The notes under the pieces: generated by a model
Told to the model about the DNA's origin: nothing
Database searches by the model: none
Seen by the model: only the letters and a program-made list of their open reading frames with translations
In this document: positions 23,591-35,422 of the stretch, one piece after another
How positions within the stretch are numbered: the stretch's first letter is position 1
Layout: each line of letters begins with the position of its first letter
Translations under genes and position numbers: made by a program
Source: Symbiodinium sp. CCMP2592
Lineage: Eukaryota > Sar > Dinophyceae > Suessiales > Symbiodiniaceae
Direction of reading: 5' to 3'
Assembly: GCA_905221615.1 (NCBI GenBank)
Contig: CAJNDT010000001.1
Coordinates: 1,200,653 to 1,264,652 of the forward strand
DNA: 64,000 nucleotides

Positions 23591-25125
23591 TTGTACCCAC
23601 TTCCAAGTCAGTTTCAACCCATGGCTCGGCTGGCGACACGAAAGCGAAGCCGCCCTGCCTGCTCCAGACACTGTGGCAGCCTGGATTGGGTTTTGGAAGA
23701 ATCATTGGGCTGCAGGGGGTACCCTTACGAATTCTTCAGGCCACTATAGTAGGATTGCGGCTTAGGGCATAATGTTAATAATTAGAATTAGAACAGGGTT
23801 TGGGGCCTAACATACCATACTTATAACAAGGAGCCCCCAAAATAGTATTGGTAATTAATTGTAATAATTTAGGCTCCTATATGGGGGCTCTACCCTCCGA
23901 GCTGGAGGCTTCCAAGGTTGAAGGTCTGAGGGGTTCGGATAGTAGCCTTGATATAGATCCCTTATAGGAACCCTTATAGACCCCTTTAAAGGAACGAACC
24001 CCCACTATCAGGTTCCTACATTGTTTGTGTTTTTGTCCTTCCGCCAGGTTGGAAGCCTTGAGACTACCAAGGCCTAAGGCTTTTAATTCTTGGTTTAGGG
24101 TTTAGGGCTTACGGGGGCCTAGGCCTAGGGCTCTTAATTCTCGGTTTGGGGTTTCGGGTTTTACGGGATTTGGGATTTTACGTTTGAGGGTTTAGGGCTT
24201 GACGTGGTTATGCTCACATAATTCACGTCTCGTCAAGACAGCCTTTTGCAAAAACTAAGAGGCTTGGGCTTCAGCACACTCGCGAAACCTTTAGGGCTTA
24301 GGGGCTTGGCGGCGAAACCATACCATAGGGACTGCACCGGCGCAGGCAAAACTTTTAGTCTACAGACGCTTCCATAAAATCATGTTTTCAGCCGCTTCGG
24401 GCTGGAATTGGGTCTGACATGGATGTTTCTTAGAAGTGACGCAACTGGGAAGGTCCGAATTCCGTCAGGCTGCGAGGACGGAGTTGGCACGCAGCTGCTC
24501 CAGTGAGATGGTCCCCATGGAGTAGCCTTCGCAGCGGTTTTCGGTTCCGGCCTTCATGGCTTATAGATAAGTTCTAGTAGAAGATCAAACATTGGAAACC
24601 AAATAGCCTTAATCCTTGAGAGTCATGTTTCGGGAATCCCAGCACTAATTGTCCTTGATCCGGTTTCCAACTTTTTGGGCTTTACTACAATGGAACATCA
24701 TGCCCTAGACATGTGCCTGAGCCACAAACCCGAATGAGCTTTGCTTGCGGCTTGCTGCACCAGCACCAGCTAAGCCTTTGCACGCCTCATGTCTTCCCTT
24801 AGATGCCTTACATTTACAGTTGGGCCATTGACGAACACACCAACAACTGCAGCACACGGATTCTCAAACTCTGAAAAACCCCTGAACCCTAAGCTCAGCA
24901 CACCAACGTCCTACCGAAGGACTCCCGGATTCTTGTGTTCAAGCGAAAGGGCCTACGGAACACACCCTGATTTTGGAGTCCTTAAACGTAAATTTTTTGG
25001 GATTCCTTAAGCGCCCTGGACCACTAAACCCCTGCCCTAAACCCAAAACGCCCACGTGCAAGAAGCTTGAAGCTTCATAGTCATTATCATAATAACAATA
25101 ACAAGACTATTCATAATTTAGTAAC

Positions 25126-25167
25126 CGTAGTCGTCGTAGTAGTAGTAGTAGTAGTAATAATAATAAC

Positions 25168-25244
<77 letters not shown>

Positions 25245-25522
25245 CAGTAGCAGTAGCAGTAGCAGTAGCAGTAGCAGTAGCAGTAGTGGTAGTGGTAGTG
25301 GTAGTGGTAGTGGTAGTCGTCGTAGCAGTAGCAGTAGCAGTAGCAGTAGCAGTGCAGTGGCAGTGCAGTGCAGTGGCAGTGGCAGTGGCAGTGCAAGCAG
25401 TGCAGAGTAGCAGCAGCAGCAGTAGCAGCAGTAGCAGTAGCAGTAGCAGTAGCAGTAGCAGTAGCAGTAGCAGTAGCAGTAGCAGTAGTAGTAGCAGTAG
25501 CAGTAGCAGTAGCAGTAGCAGC

Positions 25523-25586
<64 letters not shown>

Positions 25587-25592
25587 ATAGCA
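25126..25592. repeat. (AGT/GCAGTA)n trinucleotide array of about 465 bp
   Basis: Long array of GTA, GTG and GCA triplets in blocks. All six frames are open and give homopolymers (V, S, L, Y, T), which is the expected artefact and not a protein. It is followed by (TA)n to 25630. Confidence 0.97.
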
Positions 25593-25597
25593 ATACA

Positions 25598-25630
<33 letters not shown>

Positions 25631-25639
25631 CAACAACAA

Positions 25640-28285
25640 CCATAATTTATGAAAATAGTCAAGAAGGAAGAAGAAGAAGGAATCCGTTGCTGAGGCAAGG
25701 AGCGAAGGCATTGCGAGGCAAGGAGGCCCCCGGTCAAGACGGCCTTAGGTCCGTGTTGGGAATTTCGGAGGCCCGTTTCGCAGCCCCTCTTCCGTGCAAG
25801 ACCCTATTCGACTATACTGGTGCACCTTTATTAGGTGTTTGCGGTTCAGGAACAGGGGATTTGGGTCTACGTGCCTAGGCTGGAGGATCTAAGTGAAGAA
25901 GGTGCAGGGCCTGCATGGCGCTAAGTGTAATGGGGTTAGCGGATGATGGTCTATGCGTTTAGAGCGTAGGGGCTTGAGGTCTATGCGGAGGCTTAGGATT
26001 AAGTTTTGACAACTTAGTTTTTCGGTCCAAGATTGACGGGGTGGTTCGTAAGAGGCAGAAGACATTACGGGCCCATTACGGGCGCCATAAACTGTACAAG
26101 CGCTAAGCCGGAGAAGGAAAACAATTGACACTCCGTTTCACACAGCTTATTTAAAGCCTCATGGAACTTAGTAAGGTTCTAAGTACGTTATAATTAGGAT
26201 AACCGCACCTTGGAGACTATATCCCCAACTACAACCTAATAATCTAAGAGCCATGAAAGCTGCCATATGGAGCTCCGTCTCATTCCAAGCCCCAAAGGCC
26301 CCCCTCTTCTGCCCAAATATTGTTACAGTATAGTCGTTCGGGTGTAGGGTTTAGGGTTATCGAGTATAACCCAAATGGCTGTTCTAATCATTTAAGACTC
26401 CCGAAAATCAAACCCTCTGCCAAACAAAACCTCTATACAACCCCGTTGCTCAGAGGGCTTCGACTGCAGATTTCTCGACGCATATGGCGGTGCGGGGCTA
26501 GGGAAGCGGGCTTCTGGCTAGAGTTTCGGGCCTGTGGTTTTGCGCTTGCAGATTGAAGGCTCCAGTGCTTGGCCCAGGGCACCATCAGGACCGGCACCGG
26601 CTGGCTCAGTGTCGTCGCGCTCAACGAAGCAATCCACGAGCCTGCCCAGAGACTCCAATATCCCTTAATTAGGGAATATACCTTAAATCAAATTATGGAT
26701 CCTACTATAATTTAAGGAATATTCCTTAATTAAGGGATATTGGAATCTCTGGGTGTGGAATGATTTCGGCGGTGACCGATGATCATACACGCTTGAATGC
26801 GTTCATACACAACAGCAAGTTGGGTCGTCAGTAAAACCTTAGTAGTACTTGTCGGGATGTGCTTTGTTCGCTTTAAAGCTTTAGCAAAAGACCCAACAAA
26901 AAATCAGAAAGGGTAGAAGCCACGAGTTGGGGAGGAATAGTAATGCAAAAATGCTGGTGCACAATACGCATTATAGTTCCCAGAGTGAATACAAGAGCCT
27001 TGACAGCTCGAACGGGGATTTGGAATAAATTTTAAGACCATTAAGTAAGCAATACAAGGGGATGTCTGTTAGGGCCATGATGTAAGGCAAACCATCAACA
27101 TTAAACACGTTTGGCACATCCCACATAGTCCCATCTTTTGTGCTTCGGGGAACTCTGCGTGCGAGCTTCAGATAAACACACCTGACCCAGATACAAACCT
27201 TCCAGACTAGGATCTTCAAGATAGAGAGTTCCCCCTCAAAAAAAAACAAAACGGGACCCCTGAATTGAAGAAAACTTTTAAAAGTCAGCAGCCATCAAAC
27301 CCTCATGCACATGGATCTGATCCAATCCTTTCTTTCTCGTGGACGTAGATTGAAAGACCACGGACTGCAATACACTAAGCCCTGAAGACCCTAAACCCTT
27401 TTTGCAACAGGCTTCGTACTTCGCCTGGAGACCCTAAGCCGCACATCGTGAACCCTGAACCCTAACGTCTAAAGCATAAACTCTGAACTCTCTTAAGCCC
27501 CTAAACCCTATACTAAACCTCATACTCGATCCTAGACCCTACAATCCTCAAAACCCCGAACCGTAAATCCTTAAACCCTAACCCCTAAACCCTTCTGAGC
27601 TGGGTTAGGCGAGCTGCCGGCTGCGTGGCCCTGGCCCCATTGCAGCGCCTTACGGGGGATTTTTGCGGAGTTTGGAGTCCATGGAAGGGTGTGCAAAGTT
27701 GCATAGTTTAGTTTGGGGTTTAGGAAATATGTTTTCGGGGGGGGGGGCCTAAACCCTAAACCCTGAAGGTTTCTAGGTTTCAAGTTTTCGGATTTGCGGC
27801 GGGGGTCGGGCTTAGAGGCTAGAGGCTCCTCGAAACAGCGGTAATCTTGTTTGGGGTTGGGAGTTTTTGGTTCTTTCTACCCGGAGGATTTGAGGGATCG
27901 GGGTCAGGGGCTCGGGGTGTGGGGTTGAGGAATTTATAGAGGTTAGGAGTTTAGGAGGTTTCACCCTCAGCCTAAATCTGTAAATTACGTGGGTATACTA
28001 GGTACAGATTGAATCAGGAACCTTGGGTTTTATAACAACGCTGGGAGATGGTGATTCGGTTCTTGTGAACTCATGTAGTCTCATATAAGGAGCCACAATA
28101 AAAACGTTCGAATAAGAGTAAGAATAAGAATGGGCGTCTACCAGTAGGGCGTGATGCATCGCAACCTGCTGATGAAGACGGGGACCCAAACCAAACATCT
28201 CCTTTGTTTCAGCTAGGGTTTACGGTATAGGGTTGTTAAGGGTCTCTGGGGACGCTGCCGCTCAGGGAATTAATCCTAACACTTC
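25640..28285. other. Repeat-rich intergenic DNA, no gene recognised
   Basis: Contains one 109-bp MITE-like element (26645-26753) and CCCTAAA words near 27390-27600 and 27750. Short frames on both strands lack motifs. Confidence 0.55.
26645..26753. mobile_element. 109-bp MITE-like element, CCCAGAGACTCC family, copy 1
   Basis: Terminal inverted repeat begins CCCAGAGACTCCAATA and continues imperfectly through CCTTAATTAAGGAATAT, around an AT-rich centre. A second copy of the same 109-bp length lies at 31316-31424. Confidence 0.85.
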
Positions 28286-28289
28286 CCGA

Positions 28290-28857
28290 CCTTGGCCGTA
28301 AGGCGAACTCTGTGTTTTCGCTCCGCCCTCAACCCCAACCCCTCCTTGTGTTTACCTTCACTGACTCGATTTTTGAAGACTCGCGCGATGTCAATTTCCT
28401 ACACCCCCGAAGATGCCCCAATCGATGCCTTCAACACCACCTGCGCCGAGGTTGACACAATAACACCGTCGCGCAGGTCTCCTCGGTGTTTTTTTTTCAA
28501 GTGGGGTTGTTTAGGGTTTAGGAAACCCTAAACCCAAACCCTAAATTTCGACTCCAGCAACTCACTGCAACACATCCAAAAGAGCGGTACGTAGGTCTCA
28601 TCGAAGACTCCACTAGCACTATGATACTCACGTCTTAGAAGCCCTTTTTAAAGCGGGACTTGCTGACTGCCAGGAACCAGCTCGTCGAGAAGGTCGAAGA
28701 AGTCGGGTGCTCCGTCTACACGAGCTACACGCACCAATATTCTCATGCAATGCGACATGCCTTGCAGATTCTCACGTGCAGCACAGTACAAGTCGTTGCT
28801 GGTCGATGATCCTCTAACCTGAAACCCTGAGCTCGTACAGTTAAGGCTCCGGAAGCT

Positions 28858-28933
<76 letters not shown>

Positions 28934-29134
28934 TCCACGAACGGCACCCTGCAGTAAGCCCTCTGGGGGATTTGTATAGCTCTCATCAGGGTCGTGTAGT
29001 CTTCAAAAAATGCAGGCCACGGAATAATGGCCCTGGTCCGGTCCTATGCCGACGATGTGGGACATCTATCCAACACAGGTGTCTATGACCAACCGCCTCT
29101 AAACAAGACCCAACGGCCTGCACTTGGGATGTAA
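28290..29134 (+). pseudogene. Decayed non-LTR reverse transcriptase fragment
   Basis: In one frame, 29012-29134 reads AGHGIMALVRSYADDVGHL and stays open to a TAA. VRSYADDV matches the YADD catalytic box of LINE-type reverse transcriptases, and the hydrophobic run before it is typical. A coding-like piece about 300 bp upstream (28665-28790, reading LLTARNQLVEKVEEVG) may be part of the same relic. A (TA)n tract (28860-28932) interrupts it. No complete domain remains, so this is a broken copy. Confidence 0.4.
28502..28552. repeat. Head-to-head telomere-like junction
   Basis: GTTTAGGGTTTAGG is followed directly by AAACCCTAAACCCAAACCC, so the telomere-type strand orientation flips within a few bases. 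It is short (about 45 bp). Confidence 0.6.
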
Positions 29135-29139
29135 AGCCG

Positions 29140-30250
29140 CAACTGGCTACGTTCAGCACACCTCAACTAGGCACCCAGAAATCAACAAGAACACTGGCTC
29201 TTGACTTCGGGTTGTAGGATTGAAGAAATCCAAGCTTCTGCCGAAGGCCATAGCCATGTCTTGGCCAGACATCTGCCCATTTGCATAGCTCCAGAGATTT
29301 CGCCTCAACGCCGCAGACTTTTGGGCAAAGCCAAACCCCCTACAGTAACCTCAAACCCTGAGAAAGGCCAGTCTACCAGCGGCTTTACCCTGACATGGCC
29401 TGATTGGCATGTGGCAAGAGTTGGTTTTACCTTGGCGTCGCTGAAACTAAGTTTAGGGGTTTAGGGTTTAGGGGCTTCCCTACACTGCCTATCTCATCAC
29501 AGCAAACTCCGACTATGCATCCAAACACTGGTCTCTGCCGATTCCTTGCAAGATGTTTGCGGCCAAGAAGCACCCCGTTGGTCCCTGCCTGCACTAAGAC
29601 GATGAGAACCTGCAACAGCCCCTTCATTCACTTTGCAGGGTTTGCTATACGACCGGGCTAGACATCAGTTCCGCTAGTTGGTTCTGGGACGAAGGGGTTG
29701 CTGCAAAACAGACAATAATGTTACTGTAGGGGACTGACTGGTTACAGGGTTTGGGGCATATCACGGGCTGAGCATCATCGGAAAATTTTCAGGGCCCTAG
29801 AGATGGCATTACTATTTATCCCGACGCCTACATCAGCATGCTGGGATGGGGGGCTCGGGCTGCAAGAAGGTTGCCATCCTTCACCTGGACCTGAAATCTG
29901 GAAAACCACTTACTATGACTTCTGTATACAGATCCTGAACAGGTAGGCTTTTGGGACTACGGCACTGCAAACCCCAAAGCCTTACATCTCAGGGCCCCCA
30001 AACCCCAAACCTAAAATTTGTAGCCCCTTGGCCTATCCCTTAACTGCAACATACCTAACAGTCCCGGCCCCCAAATCCTAAAGCTCCAGACCTCCCATCC
30101 TCCCACTGACTCCGAATTCTCTTAAATCCCAAACTCCAAACCCGAACTGCCATTATAAGAGCACTAGTCCTTCTAAACGCAAGCTCGGAATTCTCAAACC
30201 GCCATTGTTTAAAGACAGCAAGACATACCTAGTGTAAACCCTAAACCTTA
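29140..30250. other. Intergenic, no gene recognised
   Basis: Short frames only. A TTTAGGG pair lies at 29452-29472 and CCCTAAAC words at 30236. Confidence 0.5.
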
Positions 30251-30252
30251 GA

Positions 30253-30343
30253 AGGGGCCCCCACCCCATAATAGTGGTATAATAGGAATATAATAGGACC
30301 CTAATATAATCCTTACAGTCACTATTACAGGGTGGGGGCCCCT
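30253..30343. mobile_element. 91-bp MITE-like element with GGGGCCCCCACCC termini
   Basis: AGGGGCCCCCACCC at the left and its exact reverse complement at the right, with an AT-rich centre. It abuts another inverted-repeat element three bases downstream. Confidence 0.8.
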
Positions 30344-30346
30344 AAT

Positions 30347-30460
30347 CTACTATTTGCTTAAGAACCACCAAAAAATAAAAAATATATTCCATATGGGGGT
30401 AATATAGGGATTATTATTATTTTTTTTTATTTTTTGGGTGGTTTCTTAAGCAAATAGTAG
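30347..30460. mobile_element. 114-bp MITE-like element with CTACTATTTGCTTAAG termini
   Basis: Left arm CTACTATTTGCTTAAGAA and right arm its reverse complement. The arms continue as A-rich and T-rich strings around a short centre. TAATCT occurs on both flanks (30343 and 30461), a candidate six-base target duplication. Confidence 0.8.
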
Positions 30461-30538
30461 TAATCTTTGCAGCTACGGAAACCAGCAGTTCGGCTCCGGG
30501 TGCTTGGACGGTGGCCCTGTGCGACCTGTTGCGCTGTA

Positions 30539-30690
30539 ATCTTAGGGGGTTTAGGGTTTAGGAATTAGGGGTTCAGGGTTTAGGGATTTAGGGTTTAGGG
30601 ATTTAGGAGTTTAGGAGTTTAGGGTTTTAGGGCTTAGGGCTTAGGGTTCAGGGTTTTAAGGCTTAGGGTTGAGGGCTCAGGGTCTAAAGG
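30539..30690. repeat. Telomere-like (TTTAGGG)n tract
   Basis: About 15 variants of TTTAGGG, GTTTAGG and CTTAGGG in TTTAGGG orientation. Confidence 0.9.
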
Positions 30691-31137
30691 TCTTCAGCCT
30701 TGGGTGCTTCATGCTCTTCGTGGCTTCTTCGCTTATGCGATTCTCTCTTGCGTTAGTTACATTTGTTTGTTTCAGGCGGTGTTTGCTGTCCTGATTGAGA
30801 GGAAGGACTTGGGGAAGGACTCAAGGCTCACAGCGAAACCGCTTCCAACCTGTAAGCCCTTGAGCTCGTAACCAGAAAGGATAGATAAGGGTTTCATATT
30901 TTTGAATAGGGTTTGGATCATATGTAGGTATGGTGGGCAAAGCAATATGATAACGGACTTGGTTCGACCTAGCTGGGTGAGGATTCGATTTGAGGTTTAT
31001 AGTTGTTGTTTGGGCTCAAAGTTTCTGGTGTTATTTTGATCTAAGGTTTGGTCATTTGAAGCGCCCTGATTCGGTTCTATCTGGCTCGCGTCCGCGAGTG
31101 TTCGGTGCTAGGTTTTGTTGCCTGCTAAGAAATAGTA

Positions 31138-31231
31138 GTTTCCGAAAATAGGGGAGCCTAATATAGTACCCTGAATAGTAGGATCCTTATTATAAGAACC
31201 CCAAAAGAAGGGAACCCTAATTTTCGGAAAC
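31138..31231. mobile_element. 94-bp MITE-like element, GTTTCCGAAAA family, copy 1
   Basis: Terminal inverted repeat GTTTCCGAAAAT around a centre with TAATATAGTACCCT and GTAGGATCCTTATTA. Three copies of identical length occur in the window. Confidence 0.88.
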
Positions 31232-31315
31232 TCCCATATTCTAACTCAGGCTCATAGCCGTACTGTGCACCCAATGTCAACTGATTTCTATATGGCGATT
31301 TTGTTAAGCGACGAA

Positions 31316-31424
31316 CCCAGAGACTCCAATAAACCTTAATTAAGGAATATACCTTAAATTATAGTAGAATCCCTAATATGATTTAAGGAGTATTCCTTAA
31401 TTAAGGGGTATTGGAGTCTCTGGG
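31316..31424. mobile_element. 109-bp MITE-like element, CCCAGAGACTCC family, copy 2
   Basis: Same termini and same length as the element at 26645-26753, with scattered substitutions in the centre. Confidence 0.88.
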
Positions 31425-31523
31425 AAGCTTCGAACACAGGTAAGCACAAGACAAGAACAGAAGCTTCACAGGCGGCCTGGTTCAGGGTTTGGGTTTAGGG
31501 TTTAGGGTTTAGGGTTTTTTCCC

Positions 31524-31591
31524 TCCTACCTAGCAAGGACGAAGCCCGCATTGCGGCGGGTCGCGAGAGGAACGGTTGTACGACGGCTACA
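31524..31591. repeat. Dispersed 68-bp repeat R, copy 1
   Basis: Shares CCTACCTAGCAAGGACGAAG and the following GCCCGCATTGC and GGCTAC text with 41696-41763. Both copies sit immediately downstream of a short TTTAGGG array in the same orientation. Confidence 0.8.
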
Positions 31592-31599
31592 GGTTTGGG

Positions 31600-33140
31600 T
31601 TTAGGTAGTAGGGTTTGACGTGCGCAGGACCGTGTGTTATCATGATTGGAACGAATTCGGAATATGCTCTAGGAGGTGCTTTGAAAGCCGTAGGTAAGAT
31701 CCTCTTAAGACCAAAAAGAGCAGATATAAAATGTCCCAAAGCCCTACCTAGTAACTGTTAAAGCTCGGCATCAGGGCCGGAGCCAGGACTTACAGATTCA
31801 AGGGCGGGCCAACATGTTTCAGTCAGTGCAAACTACTGTCAAGGGTTTAGGGTGGGTTTATGGTTTAGGGTTTAGGGCAGGCAGTGTGCTAGCCGGTTTC
31901 CAAAGACGTCAGAAGGATCGGTTTGGGCTCGAGGACACGATTCGCCAAGGGTGCAGAACCTTCTTTGGGTCGCAGAAGGTTGTGACTTTAGGCTTTAAGG
32001 TCGACTTCCCGAGCTCGTAAGACCCTTCACCCTGAACACTTTTGAACGCAGACTTTTGAACCTCAAGCGGTGTTCTAAAACAGAGCTGCAGCTCCGAATT
32101 GAGCCTTTGATGCGATCTTGTGTGGAGTTATATGAACCATCTGTCGCTCTAAAGCTTCTACGTCGAGGTGCGAAACTGAAACGGCTCGTGTTTAGGCTAC
32201 ACACGGCTCAAGACTCCAAACCCTTTAAACCCGAATGAGGCCTTCATGTAAACCATTGATTCGTAAGGCCACTTTCGCTGATTCTATAGGTGCCGTGATA
32301 TTGAAATCCTTTCGACACTACACGCTGCTGTACCGGCAAATGGTTCATGTCTCAATGGTCTGACCTCTATATGTCGTATGGTGTACGCTGAAGGTTTTCG
32401 TGGGGACGCAAGGACATCACTTAGTGGATGGGGAAGTCAGTCCGTAGGGGAGGCACGAACCCAGGTAGAATAGAAGCTTGAACCAATACAAAAAACACTC
32501 CCTCTGGGATTCCCGGTCCTAGTATGGCACACCCGCAGAACCCTACAGTTTTTTGCTAAGTCCCGATATTACTGGCATGGGCGCATGCGCAACCAGGCCT
32601 TAGTCTCTGAAAATGACGATTGACATGTGATATGCTGAGGCTGTGGCAGATACTGGTGGCCATCGGCCGCCGAAGTATAAAACCGGAAATGCTTCCTGGC
32701 ATTATCGCGTGTTCGTGATTGTAAGAGATCTTGACTGGTGAGTTGGAGTTTTGAGACATAGCACCAGCAGAAAGCATGGGATGAACAATCCACAATGCCG
32801 GCTGGCCGAACACGGGCGGCGTAATAGCATGCCGAGGTTCATGTGATTGAAATCGACGATCTGCGATTGTGCAGCCATCCACTTGGCACTCTCGCCACCC
32901 GCCTGGGATTGCTCTCAGCCCTTTTTTCTAAAACCCTATAGATCCCTTACAGGAACCCCTTAAAGGTACCCTTGTAGATCCCTTTAAACGAACCCCTAGG
33001 ATTTATATCATCAACAGTATAAAGGAGCCCCAAGCCCTACAGAGATGCTTCACAGGCTCCGAACATTCATGCAGCTGCCGACGCATGTTTTAAAGCTGCT
33101 GTTGGGCTTCATGCCTTGTCACAGCATATAGCATGTGCAA
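31600..33140. other. Intergenic, no gene recognised
   Basis: TTTAGGG words at 31840-31880. A - strand open frame at 32556-32882 has no recognised motif and no splice partner. The TATAGATCCCTTACAGGAACC minisatellite family appears at 32935-32998. Confidence 0.5.
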
Positions 33141-33147
33141 GTTTATG

Positions 33148-33381
33148 CCATATATATATATATATATATGCAGAGCAGATAGTTAGATAGATAGATAGAT
33201 AGAGAGGTAGGTAGATAGATAGGTAGATAGATTGGTAGGTAGATGATTGTATATATGTAGATAAATGGATAATGTGTACGTGTATGTGTGTATGTAAACA
33301 CACACATATGCATGTATGTATACTTATATGCACATGCATATAATGTGCGTTTGGATATGTACATACCTGTATCAATATGTG

Positions 33382-33439
<58 letters not shown>

Positions 33440-33620
33440 ACACATGCATATGCACATGCGCACACATACATGCATGCATGCATGCATGCACACATACAAA
33501 ATAAACATACGTATATACATACATACATAGATTCATTCATACATACATGCATACATGCCTACATAGTGCGTACATACATACATAAGTACGTGCGCGTACG
33601 TACAGACATATGCACATACG
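33148..33620. repeat. (TA)n, (GATA)n, (CATA)n compound microsatellite
   Basis: TATATA, TAGATAGA, ACATACATG and GTATATA blocks in succession. The Tyr/Ile/His-rich frames across it are artefacts. Confidence 0.95.
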
Positions 33621-33639
33621 CGGAAGATAGATTTCAATC

Positions 33640-34085
33640 CATGCATCAAAACAGCACGGTGACACACAACGATAAGCCTCTACTGCATTGCAGGATACCC
33701 GTTAGGATGCACACATCCAAGTCCGGCCCGAAACAGCAAAAGCTCCAAAGCGCAAAGCCTAGCCGCAGAATGGGAGCTGGCTTGGGACCATGCCCGAACC
33801 ATCCGTGCAAAGTCTAAGGAATACACTAAAGCACCGGTGCAAGAACCCGCAAGAACTGCGTTCTGGGATTAGGTTCTTAGGAGTTTGGGTAACATGTATC
33901 TACATCACCGGAGTGTGCAAGCTAAGCCGCAATGCCCTTAAGACTTGCCACGCCAGGCCATTACGGAGTATCCAATGATTACGTAGCATTGCAGTGCAGG
34001 CCAAAAACATATTAAAAGACTAGCTGTAATTACCTTCACAGAAACCCCTTGATTCAATCGAAAGCACACCATATCACACCGAGGC
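33640..34085. other. Intergenic, nothing recognised
   Basis: Unique-looking sequence with short frames only. Confidence 0.5.
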
Positions 34086-34092
34086 GACCCTG

Positions 34093-34260
34093 AAGCTTAA
34101 ACCCTAAACCCCTAAACCCCGAACCCCGAACCCCTAATTCCTAAACCCTAAACCCCGAACCCCTAATTCCTAAACCCTAAACCCCTAAACCCCGAACCCC
34201 TATAATTCCTAAACCCTAAACCCCTAAACCCCGAACCCCTATAATACCTAAACCGAGGTG
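34093..34260. repeat. Telomere-like higher-order array (CCCTAAA/CCCCGAA)n
   Basis: CCCTAAACCCCTAAACCCCG-type units followed by AACCCCTAATTCCTAA, repeated about four times, i.e. a higher-order repeat derived from CCCTAAA. Confidence 0.9.
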
Positions 34261-34361
34261 ACCCTGAAAAAACCTTGAAAACCCAAACAACCGAGGCTCC
34301 GTCGCTCCGACTACCTCGGATGATGGGGGTCCCGGGTCCCCAGTCATCTTGGGCTTTGGGG

Positions 34362-34510
34362 GCTCCTTAAAGGGATCTATAGGGTTCCTTTAAAGGGGTC
34401 TATAGGGTTCCTTTAAAGGGGTCTATAGGGTTCCTTTAAAGGGGTCTATAGGGTTCCTTTAAAGGGGTCTATAGGGTTACTATAAGGGATCTATAGGGTT
34501 TAGGGTTTAG
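34362..34510. repeat. 23-bp minisatellite (TATAGGGTTCCTTTAAAGGG)n
   Basis: Five to six near-identical units of 23 bp. Single or paired units of the same family recur at 10303-10350, 23950-24002, 32935-32998 and 38640-38703. Confidence 0.9.
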
Positions 34511-34513
34511 GGC

Positions 34514-34639
34514 CTACTTGAAGGATCATGGGACTTAGAATCTAGGGTTATTACTGGGGTAACTATACTTATAATTGCTTGTAACCCCAATTGAGGGACT
34601 TATAACTATAGTTACTAAGTCCCATGATCCTCCAAGTAG
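34514..34639. mobile_element. MITE-like element, ACTTGGAGG family, copy 1
   Basis: Left arm CTACTTGAAGGATCATGGG, right arm its near-perfect reverse complement; the ACTTAG/CTAAGT continuation makes arms of about 25 bp. Second copy at 39012-39156. Confidence 0.85.
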
Positions 34640-35422
34640 GGTTAAGGGGGCTTAGGGTTTATAGGGTTAAGAGGTTTTTTTGGGTTTAGAGGCTTGGAGT
34701 TTAGGGAGTTTAGCTACACATACTTTCAGGAGCCATACGGAATAGTATGTGTAATTAACTAACTATTGGAGGGCTGCATAGAAGCTGCGCTGAGTGAGAG
34801 GGTGTAGGTTGGCTTAGTATTAAAAAATATTAAGGTTTCGCATTGGCAATATGCATTGCAAAAGAGAGTTGGGGGTACAAGAAAGTATACGTAGTTATGA
34901 ACTTTAGGGTTTAGGCCAGTTACTCCCTTACTAAGTTCCTGCCTGCCACTCCTCCATAAAGAGAACAAGACCGCGATCAAAACCAGGTACTGAAACTCCA
35001 CCCCTCAACTCAAGAGATCGCAGGGAAGTCGAAACAACTCCGCATTTCACCCCTAAACCCTAAACCCTGCTCACACTCGCAGAATGGAGACAAGGCTCCA
35101 GATAGTCCAGCGGTCCAACGTATCTCAACTACAGCGAGACAGCGAGAGCTACTTGTAATAGACAAACACTATCAGTAGGTAATCAATAAACAGGCAGGTA
35201 ATAAGCAACAAAAATATGAAGGAAATGTCACATCCCAGCATGGCTGCACCATCTGAAGCGGAACATTGCCCTCTGTTTCTTGAAAGGCCGTCGGCTCTGC
35301 AGAGCCCTTCAACCCTATGTCTCCATGGGTGGATCTGTCTGGCCACTCTGCGCCGGAGAGCACAGAAGGAAGGCTGGGCGCTGGGATTTTCAGTACCAAA
35401 ACAGCCGAACAGCCCTCCCACC
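34640..35422. other. 3' flank of the TIR-like gene, no gene seen
   Basis: TTTAGGG and CCCTAAA words near 34645-34710, 34905 and 35053, and no credible open frame. In - strand terms this is downstream of the gene ending at 35423. Confidence 0.5.

Larger units (their letters stand above)
19790..25070. other. Repeat-rich intergenic DNA, no intact gene
   Basis: Contains scattered CCCTAAA/TTTAGGG words, short TAGGGGCC-type inverted elements, a (TG)n/(TA)n tract at 20290-20560 and an (ACT)n tract. No open frame here has a credible protein composition or splice continuation. Confidence 0.6.

Noticed and set aside
25067-25652. Long open frames on both strands (poly-Val, poly-Ser, poly-Tyr, poly-Leu)
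   Set aside because: Pure trinucleotide repeat keeps every frame open; no protein signal.
32556-32882. 108-codon - strand frame with a vague reminder of LINE C-terminal segments
   Set aside because: No catalytic motif, no second block, and the resemblance is too weak to claim.
33170-33245. Possible CRISPR-like regular repeat (TAGATAGA units)
   Set aside because: Tetranucleotide microsatellite with no unique spacers; eukaryotic context.
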